Shown here: positions 50,318 to 55,861 of the stretch, piece by piece
Layout of the letters: every line of letters starts with the position of its first letter
How positions within the stretch are numbered: position 1 is the first letter of the stretch
Source: an uncultured Anaerotignum sp.
GTDB lineage: Bacteria; Bacillota; Clostridia; Lachnospirales; Anaerotignaceae
NCBI RefSeq assembly: GCF_905212195.1
Contig: NZ_CAJMDQ010000004.1
Span: forward strand, 1-55,861
Length of the DNA: 55,861 nt
Direction of reading: 5' to 3'
Translations under genes and position numbers: made by a program
Notes under the pieces: generated by a model
What the model was told of the DNA's origin: nothing
Database searches by the model: none
What the model saw: the letters and a program-made list of their open reading frames with translations, nothing else

Positions 50318-52099
50318 TCATTCTTCTACCAGTTCCAAAACGGGATCATAGGTGGTCAATGCGCAGTAATCCACAGGGCCAACGTCTGTCAGCGCGTAGT
50401 CAGGGATTGCTGTGATGGGCAGGAAGAACATATACATCATAGGGTTCGGCAGATCGGAGCCGATTCTTCTTGCCGCTTCGTCGATTTTCTTTTCCAGTTC
50501 TGCGATTACTTCAGGTTCTTCGTCACTAACGATACCGCCCACAGGCAGAGGCAGGAATTCGATAACTTTGCCGTTTTCTACAACAACCTGACCGCCACCC
50601 TGTTCAATCAGATGGTTCACAGCGATGGACATATCTTCTGCGCTGGAACCCATAACAACCAGGTTGTTGTCGTCAGGTGCGCAGGTAGAAGCCATAGCGC
50701 CGTTTTTCAGTTTCCAGCCGGAACAGAATGCCAGAGATTTGTTGCCGTTTTTGCCGAATCTTTCCAGAACGGAAACCATGATGGCATCCTGTTCTGTATC
50801 AGGCTGGATCACGCCGTTTACAACTTTCAGTTCCACATCTCTTCTCTTACGAACGAAGGGGCCTTTTACATCCATAGACAGCACTTTTGCTTTGCCGTTC
50901 TGGATGGGCACTTTGTATTCGAAATCTTCTTTTGTTGTCATTTTGCATTTGAGCTGACCTTTGAAAATAGGGCTTCTTGCGGGTGCTTTCAGTTCATAGG
51001 AAATATGGTGGTTTTCCGCTACCATCTGACCATTTGTCATAACTTTTGCAACGGTGAATTCTTCCAGATTATCTACGAACAGGATGTCTGCGATTCTGCC
51101 GGGGCAGATGGAACCTACCAGATGGTCGATGCGGTATGCTTCCGCGCTGTTGATGGTAGCCATCTGGATAGCTGTCATGGGGTCAACGCCAGCCTGGATT
51201 GCCAGACGTACCACATGATCCAGGTGACCTTTGCTCAGGATGTCTGTTGCTGTCACGTCGTCTGTGCAGAAGCTTACACGACGAGCGAAAGCAGGGTTCA
51301 CTTCTGTCACCGCACGGATGTTTTCTGCCAGGAAGTGTGTTACACAAGATTCACGGATGAGCATGTGCATACCTTTACGCATTTTTTCCACTACTTCTTC
51401 GTGGTCATAGCTTTCGTGATCCAGACGCACGCCGCTGCACAGGTAACCGTTCAGTTTTGTACCTCTTGCCATAGGTGCGCAGCCAAATACGGGCAGATTG
51501 TTTTTGTATGCTTCTGCAATAGCGCCCAGTGTGTCTTCGTCTTCTTCCTGTACGAATTCAGTAACAGTTTCCCATACGCCGTAGCATTCAGGCCATTTCT
51601 GTACCATTTCATGAACATCTTTGTTGAAGTTGAAAGATACGGTAGACTGAGGAACGGTATAAGGTGTTTTATAAGGAGCGCCCCAGAACACTTTCAAAGG
51701 ACTCTGTTTGATTTCCGCGAAAATTTCCTGCAAACCTTCCAGATTGGATACGGAAATGTATTCATCCAGACCGGAAATCATGCTGGTGGTACCGTGAGGC
51801 ACAACTGCTTTTGCATAGCTTGTGATGCTCAGTTTGCTGCATTCGCTGTGGATATGACCGTCAATCAGGCCAGGTACCAGATATTTGCCTGTTGCGTCGA
51901 TGATTTCTGTATCAGGACCTACATAAGGTTCCACATCGCCCACTGCCGCGATCATATCTTTATAAACGGCAATATCCGCGGGATAAATTTCGCTGGACAT
52001 AACGTTTACCAGCATACCGCCGCGAATCACCTTTTCTGCGGGGATTTTTGCGCTGCCGGCACGAATTCTTTCCTTCAAAGTTGCCACTGTTCTTTCCAT
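50318..52099 (-). CDS. Adenine-deaminase-family amidohydrolase with altered metal-site motif
   Basis: 593 aa from the ATG at 52099 (AAAGGAGAC upstream). It has the overall architecture of adenine deaminase, including the HxH motif (DGHIHSECS, His82 and His84), FCTDDVTATD and the C-terminal domain (CAPDDNNLVVMG, LPVGGIVSD). The DPHE motif of the true enzyme is replaced by GLDE (about 110-113), and the GHSPGL loop by GCAPMARG. Substrate specificity or even deaminase activity may therefore differ. It is the first gene after a long leader with an internal terminator. A tandem paralogue, not a broken copy: the frame is intact and codon use normal. Confidence 0.85.
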   Translation of the reverse strand: MERTVATLKERIRAGSAKIPAEKVIRGGMLVNVMSSEIYPADIAVYKDMIAAVGDVEPYVGPDTEIIDATGKYLVPGLIDGHIHSECSKLSITSYAKAVVPHGTTSMISGLDEYISVSNLEGLQEIFAEIKQSPLKVFWGAPYKTPYTVPQSTVSFNFNKDVHEMVQKWPECYGVWETVTEFVQEEDEDTLGAIAEAYKNNLPVFGCAPMARGTKLNGYLCSGVRLDHESYDHEEVVEKMRKGMHMLIRESCVTHFLAENIRAVTEVNPAFARRVSFCTDDVTATDILSKGHLDHVVRLAIQAGVDPMTAIQMATINSAEAYRIDHLVGSICPGRIADILFVDNLEEFTVAKVMTNGQMVAENHHISYELKAPARSPIFKGQLKCKMTTKEDFEYKVPIQNGKAKVLSMDVKGPFVRKRRDVELKVVNGVIQPDTEQDAIMVSVLERFGKNGNKSLAFCSGWKLKNGAMASTCAPDDNNLVVMGSSAEDMSIAVNHLIEQGGGQVVVENGKVIEFLPLPVGGIVSDEEPEVIAELEKKIDEAARRIGSDLPNPMMYMFFLPITAIPDYALTDVGPVDYCALTTYDPVLELVEE

Positions 52100-52278
52100 A
52101 TTTGTCTCCTTTCTGCTGCTTACACCATCTTTGTCTTTTGGAATCATGCCCATAAACAAAAAAAGCCTGGTTCCAATAACCAGGTTTCCCGTCCCGAATG
52201 CTTTTTAGAAGCCAGTATTGGAGTTATTTTATGACATCACCCCAATAGAATTTCGTTACACATGATTCACTTTGCAAT
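52100..52278 (-). promoter_or_regulatory. Leader RNA of the adenine deaminase operon, riboswitch or attenuator candidate
   Basis: About 180 nt. A 5' hairpin ATTGG-GT/AC-CCAAT (52217-52246) precedes the terminator. Its 3' arm contains TCCAATA, which is exactly complementary to TATTGGA in the terminator loop and stem, so the two structures could exclude each other. No guanine/adenine riboswitch core, PRPP/guanidine ykkC core or T-box sequence was recognised. The ligand or factor is unknown. Confidence 0.5.
52157..52185 (-). terminator. Intrinsic terminator inside the adenine deaminase leader (attenuator)
   Basis: On the minus strand CCTGGTT-ATTGG-AACCAGG is followed by CTTTTTTT. It lies between the promoter at 52285-52313 and the start codon at 52099. 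Readthrough would be needed for expression, so it may be regulated. Confidence 0.8.
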
Positions 52279-52284
52279 CATCGT

Positions 52285-52313
52285 ATCATAATTTTCTGAA
52301 ATGTTCAAGACAA
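52285..52313 (-). promoter_or_regulatory. Promoter of the adenine deaminase operon
   Basis: Minus strand: TTGTCT (52308-52313), 17 bp, TATGAT (52285-52290). Confidence 0.65.
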
Positions 52314-52470
52314 AGAATCAAATTTCCCTATGTTTTCCTTAACGTACAGAAAAAAACGGTATCCCAGCAAAAACAAGGCTTTCGCCTATTGTTTCCCTTT
52401 TCATTCTTTGCTAGAATAAAAAGATATGACATATGGAATCTATATTGTTTAAAGGATAGAGGCGTTTTTT

Positions 52471-53310
52471 ATGAATAAGATCAAACTCATTGCCTCCGAT
52501 CTGGACGGCACATTACTGACAAGTCAAAAAGAAATCACACCACGTCTGCAAAAGGCGCTGACTTCCATTCATGAAATGGGCATTTTTTTTGTGCCCTCCA
52601 CCGGCAGACCTTTTGCCGCACTGCCCACATGCGTCAAAGAGCTGCCCTTTCTGAAGTATGTCATCACCAGCAACGGCGCGGCAGTTTATGACGCGGAACA
52701 AAAACAGAATCTTTTTCAGAGCCTTCTCTCAGTGGAAGCCGTAGAAAAGACTGTAAAAACTGTAAAAGGACTTCCCATACTGACGGAGTTTTTCATTGAC
52801 GGAAAGGCGTATATTTCTCAGGACGCATACAACAACCTTTCCCGTTATCACCTGACAGATACCCATATGAAATATACCCGTGCCACCAGAATTCCCCTAT
52901 CTGACTTCTGGGGCGCGCTGGAAAAACAGAAGGATATTCTGGAAAACATCAATCTTGTTTTCAGCGATATGGAGCTGAAAGACCATATCTGGCAGACATT
53001 AAAGGAAACGGGGCTGGCTTCCGTCACAGCTTCCTCCGAAAAGAACATTGAAGTCACCAGCCTCATGGCAACAAAGGCCCATGCCCTCTCCCACCTTTGC
53101 GGCATTCTGGACATTCCCCGGGAAAATGTCCTTGCCCTTGGAGACAGGGATAACGACCTGCCCATGCTGGAATTTGCCGGCACCGGCGTTGCCATGGAAA
53201 ACGGCGAAGACCATATCAAAAAAGTCGCTGATTTCGTCACCAAAAGCTGTGATGATTTTGGCGCAGCCATTGTATTAGAACAGATTATTGAAAAAGGAGA
53301 ACTTTCATGA
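52471..53310 (+). CDS. Cof-type HAD-IIB phosphatase
   Basis: 279 aa. HAD motif I SDLDGTLLTS (Asp nucleophile and acid), motif II STGRPFAA, a C2 cap of ~120 residues, motif III Lys in the TKAHALSHLCG region and motif IV ALGDRDNDLPML. Cof-type enzymes hydrolyse sugar phosphates, flavin or pyridoxal phosphates; the substrate cannot be told. The TGA overlaps the ATG of the ABC-F gene, so the two are coupled. Confidence 0.92.
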   Translation: MNKIKLIASDLDGTLLTSQKEITPRLQKALTSIHEMGIFFVPSTGRPFAALPTCVKELPFLKYVITSNGAAVYDAEQKQNLFQSLLSVEAVEKTVKTVKGLPILTEFFIDGKAYISQDAYNNLSRYHLTDTHMKYTRATRIPLSDFWGALEKQKDILENINLVFSDMELKDHIWQTLKETGLASVTASSEKNIEVTSLMATKAHALSHLCGILDIPRENVLALGDRDNDLPMLEFAGTGVAMENGEDHIKKVADFVTKSCDDFGAAIVLEQIIEKGELS

Positions 53311-54863
53311 GCATTTTGAATGTAGAAAAACTGAGCCACGGCTTCGGCGACAGAGCCATTTTCACAGACGTTTCTTTCCGCCTGCTCAAAGGGGAACATG
53401 TTGGCTTTGTCGGCGCCAACGGCGAAGGAAAATCCACATTTATGAATATCATCACCGGCAAACTTATGCCCGACGAAGGGAAGATCGAATGGTCTAAGAA
53501 CGTTCGCGTAGGCTATCTGGATCAGCATGCCGTCCTGGAAAAAGGCCAGACCATCCGGGATGTGCTCCAGTCTGCCTTTGCTTTCCTCTTCGATCTGGAA
53601 GCCCAGATGAACGGCTATTATGCGGAAATGGCAGAAGCCGACGAAGAACGGATGAATTTCCTGATGGAAGAAACAGGCAGCATTCAGGAACTGCTGGAAC
53701 ATCATGACTTCTATATCATTGATTCAAAAGTGGAAGAAATCGGTCGCGCCTTGGGGCTGACAGACATCGGTCTGGATAAAGACGTCACAGAGCTTTCCGG
53801 CGGTCAGCGCACCAAAGTCCTCATGGGCAAACTGTTGTTGGAAAAACCGGACATCCTCCTGCTGGACGAACCGACCAACTATCTGGATGAAAACCACATC
53901 GAATGGCTGAAACGATATCTCATCGACTACGAAAACGCCTTTATCCTCATTTCCCATGACATTCCTTTCCTCAACAGCGTAGTAAACCTCATTTACCATG
54001 TGGAAAACGCGGAATTGAATCGTTATGTCGGCAACTACGAAAAATTCCAGGAAGTTTATGAAATGAAAAAAGCTCAGCTGGAAGCGGCTTACCGGAAACA
54101 GCAGCAGGAAATCGAAGATCTGAAAGACTTCGTTGCCAGAAACAAAGCCCGTGTTGCCACCAGAAACATGGCAATGAGCCGTCAGAAAAAGCTGGATAAA
54201 ATGGATGTCATCGAGCTGGCAAAGGAAAAACCCAAGCCGGAATTCAATTTCAAAGAAGCACGTTCTTCCGGCAGATATATTTTCCAGACAGAAGACCTTG
54301 TCATTGGCTATGATAAACCCCTTTCCCGTCCTCTGACTCTTTCCATGGAACGTGGACAGAAAATCGCGCTGGTAGGTGCCAATGGTATCGGGAAAACCAC
54401 TTTGCTCAAATCCATCATTGGAGAAATTCCTCCCATCAGCGGCAAAACCACACTGGGGGATTATCTCTATCCCGGCTATTTTGAGCAGGAAAAGAAATAT
54501 ACCGATAACGTGACCTGCATCGACGAAATCTGGAAGGAATTCCCCTCCTACACCCAGTATGAAGTCCGTTCCGCTCTGGCAAAATGTGGCTTGACCACCA
54601 AGCACATTGAAAGCATGGTAAAAGTCCTCAGCGGCGGTGAACAGGCAAAAGTCCGTCTGTGCAAACTTATCAACAACGAAACAAACGTATTGCTGCTGGA
54701 CGAACCCACCAACCACTTGGATGTGGACGCAAAAGAAGAACTGAAACGTGCCCTGAAAGCATACAAAGGCAGCATCCTGCTGATTTGTCACGAACCGGAA
54801 TTTTATCAGGATGTAGTAACAGAAGTATGGAACTGCGAGGACTGGACAACGGTTCAGCTTTGA
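53307..54863 (+). CDS. ABC-F family ATPase
   Basis: 518 aa. Two ABC nucleotide-binding domains without membrane segments. NBD1: Walker A GANGEGKST, signature LSGGQRTKVLMG, Walker B ILLLDEPTNYLD. NBD2: GANGIGKTT, LSGGEQAKVRL, VLLLDEPTNHLD. A long charged linker between them (about 235-310) corresponds to the P-site tRNA interaction motif. Such proteins act on ribosomes; some protect from antibiotics, others are housekeeping (YdiF/Uup/EttA-like). This one shows no long C-terminal extension, so a housekeeping role is more likely, but not certain. Confidence 0.93.
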   Translation: MSILNVEKLSHGFGDRAIFTDVSFRLLKGEHVGFVGANGEGKSTFMNIITGKLMPDEGKIEWSKNVRVGYLDQHAVLEKGQTIRDVLQSAFAFLFDLEAQMNGYYAEMAEADEERMNFLMEETGSIQELLEHHDFYIIDSKVEEIGRALGLTDIGLDKDVTELSGGQRTKVLMGKLLLEKPDILLLDEPTNYLDENHIEWLKRYLIDYENAFILISHDIPFLNSVVNLIYHVENAELNRYVGNYEKFQEVYEMKKAQLEAAYRKQQQEIEDLKDFVARNKARVATRNMAMSRQKKLDKMDVIELAKEKPKPEFNFKEARSSGRYIFQTEDLVIGYDKPLSRPLTLSMERGQKIALVGANGIGKTTLLKSIIGEIPPISGKTTLGDYLYPGYFEQEKKYTDNVTCIDEIWKEFPSYTQYEVRSALAKCGLTTKHIESMVKVLSGGEQAKVRLCKLINNETNVLLLDEPTNHLDVDAKEELKRALKAYKGSILLICHEPEFYQDVVTEVWNCEDWTTVQL

Positions 54864-54881
54864 TAGAAATCTCTTTACTCC

Positions 54882-55080
54882 CCTGAAAAATTAAATTTTT
54901 TCAAGGACGCGGAAGGGCTTGGGGAACAAAGCGTTCCCCAACTGAAATCCGCAGTCAGAATTCACTTCTGACGAGGAAAAGCCAAAGTTTCAAGGCTTTT
55001 AGCCGATGGAACTTTGGCTTTATACTTCTGTCTATTCGTCAAAGTCTTGAATGAAAGGAGACTTTGACGACACCCTGAGA
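54882..55080 (+). repeat. String of five hairpins, candidate structured 3' UTR, ncRNA or dispersed element
   Basis: Non-coding. Consecutive stems: CCTGAAAAA/TTTTTTCAAGG (54882-54906); TTGGGGAAC/GTTCCCCAA (54919-54941) inside GCGGA/TCCGC; GTCAGAA/TTCTGAC (54954-54972); AAAGCCAAAGTT/AACTTTGGCTTT (54978-55021); CGTCAAAGTC/GACTTTGACG (55037-55069). The terminator at 55081-55113 follows directly. No separate promoter could be identified, so it may be the 3' part of the HAD/ABC-F transcript, a processed RNA, or a copy of a dispersed palindromic element. Confidence 0.6.
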
Positions 55081-55113
55081 CCCCTTTCCAATTTCTTGGC
55101 AAAGGGGTTTTTG
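55081..55113 (+). terminator. Terminator of the HAD/ABC-F transcript
   Basis: CCCCTTT pairs with AAAGGGG, followed by TTTTTG on the + strand only. Confidence 0.8.
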
Positions 55114-55129
55114 TTATGATTGAAACGAT

Positions 55130-55861
55130 TTACATGCTTTCTTTCAGAATTTCCATGATTTCATCTTCTGTCAGCACTTTATAGCCGCCGTCCAGAATGA
55201 AAGTGCCTTTGACGATGCCGGGCAGCATATCTTCTGTCACACCCAATTCACGGATGTTCATAACCAGACCCAGTTCACGCATCCAGCTTTCCATAGCTTT
55301 CAGACCTTCATCAGCAATTTCTTCATCGGTTTTGCCTGCTGGATTCACATCCCATACGTTCATGGCAAAGCGTTTGAATTTCTGCAGACCATACGGGCAG
55401 ATCGCGCGATAATAAGGAATGGAAACAGCGGACAATGTCATACCATGGGTGGCATCTGTATAAGCGCCAATGGACTGCCCAATCATATGCACCATCCAGT
55501 CGGTGGTTTTGCCCATCGCAACAAAGGTGTTCAGCGCCCAGGTTGCCGTCCACATGATGTTGGAACGCGCCTCGTAATTTTTGGGGTCTTTCAGCGCGAT
55601 GAGCGAGCTGTGGATCAGCGAGCGCATCAGCCCTTCCATCACATAGTCGGAAGTGTTGTCGTCCGTGCCGGAGAGGTACTGTTCGAGGATGTGGCACATG
55701 ATGTCGTAAAATCCCGCCACCATCTGGTACTGCGGCAGCGTGTAAGTGAATTCGGGGTTGAGGCAGGCAAATTTGGGGAACACTTCCTCGCCGAACACGT
55801 GGCCGATCTTGAGCTTCTGCTCGTGATTGGTGATGACGGAGCCGCCGTTCATCTCGCTGCC
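55130..55861 (-). CDS. C-terminal part of an iron-containing alcohol dehydrogenase (YqhD/BdhA-like), start beyond the window
   Basis: About 243 residues are present; the frame is open at the window edge (GSEMNGGSVITN). Motifs of NAD(P)H-dependent butanol/alcohol dehydrogenases of the type III family: metal-ligand helix with CHILEQYLSG, MVHMIGQSIGAYTDATHG (His ligands) and HGMTLSAVSIPYYR. It reduces aldehydes to alcohols with a divalent metal. Codons from the edge to about 55,560 are strongly G/C-ending, then switch to the mixed pattern usual for this window, which may mark an assembly junction or recombination point inside the gene. Confidence 0.88.
   Translation of the reverse strand, partial: GSEMNGGSVITNHEQKLKIGHVFGEEVFPKFACLNPEFTYTLPQYQMVAGFYDIMCHILEQYLSGTDDNTSDYVMEGLMRSLIHSSLIALKDPKNYEARSNIMWTATWALNTFVAMGKTTDWMVHMIGQSIGAYTDATHGMTLSAVSIPYYRAICPYGLQKFKRFAMNVWDVNPAGKTDEEIADEGLKAMESWMRELGLVMNIRELGVTEDMLPGIVKGTFILDGGYKVLTEDEIMEILKESM

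Noticed and set aside
48729..50351. 540-aa open frame on the + strand
   Set aside because: Antisense shadow of the adenine deaminase gene; same low-complexity Cys/Phe/His pattern and no start signal.
50612..52234. 540-aa open frame on the + strand
   Set aside because: Antisense shadow of the second deaminase-family gene.
52100..52313. Guanine/adenine riboswitch before the adenine deaminase operon
   Set aside because: The conserved three-way-junction core of purine riboswitches could not be found, so only an unclassified leader is reported.
1..55861. CRISPR arrays, insertion sequences, prophage or rRNA genes
   Set aside because: No regularly spaced repeats, transposase or integrase motifs, phage structural genes or rRNA sequences were recognised.

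Overview
The window looks like the chromosome of an anaerobic, endospore-forming Firmicute of the Clostridia, perhaps a Lachnospirales or Anaerotignum-like lineage. The body is mid-GC (roughly 45% by eye). Support for this lifestyle comes from the sporulation gene yunB, a glycyl radical enzyme with its activase, a Re-citrate synthase, a 4Fe-4S/thioredoxin redox trio, and a selenium/molybdenum cofactor cluster. No respiratory chain genes are present. The genus is inference only. Both ends differ in base composition from the body (AT-rich at 1-~700, GC-rich codons from about 55,500 to the end), which may indicate assembly junctions or foreign DNA.

Layout. 1-621: tail of an AT-rich radical SAM gene. 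722-5079 (+): Re-citrate synthase, aconitase and NAD-type isocitrate dehydrogenase, making 2-oxoglutarate for glutamate synthesis. 5138-7307 (-): TlpA-like lipoprotein, a 52-residue CXXC protein and a polyferredoxin membrane protein. 7468-11377 (-): XRE/cupin regulator, glycyl radical enzyme, activating enzyme. 11691-20002: coaBC, a DUF4397 protein, an acetyltransferase, PBP1A, yunB, an unrecognised protein and a secreted SH3-NlpC/P60 hydrolase. 20302-31787 (-): one compact run of sixteen genes for molybdate uptake, molybdopterin synthesis and the selenium-dependent molybdenum hydroxylase cofactor, headed by a ModE-like regulator with an inverted repeat in front of it. 31981-34543 (+): a Cys-rich membrane peptide, a candidate structured RNA with its own promoter, a lipoprotein and a copper-amine-oxidase-N protein. 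34863-34946: tRNA-Leu(CAA).

35172-39494 is the most unusual region. A BlaI repressor and a BlaR1-type M56 protease that lacks the penicillin-binding sensor sit divergently to a membrane-anchored transpeptidase-like protein. All three catalytic motifs of that protein are altered, and it is fused to a C-terminal thioredoxin domain with a CAAC motif. Downstream of it are three tightly packed small membrane peptides, and opposite them lies a secreted Cys-containing protein. BlaI-type operators (core TAC-N4-GTA) sit in all three promoters, so the parts appear to form one regulon.

39585-48432: cyclophilin, metallophosphoesterase, Y-family polymerase, rRNA-type methyltransferase, LUD protein, alpha/beta hydrolase, a DUF1667 protein, GNAT plus YaiI/YqxD, membrane proteins and an ECF sigma factor. 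48570-52313 (-): two adenine-deaminase-family genes behind a long leader with an internal terminator and a possible competing pairing. 52471-54863 (+): HAD phosphatase and ABC-F ATPase, followed by a string of six hairpins. 55130-55861 (-): 3' part of an iron-containing alcohol dehydrogenase. No CRISPR array, insertion sequence, rRNA or phage genes were seen.
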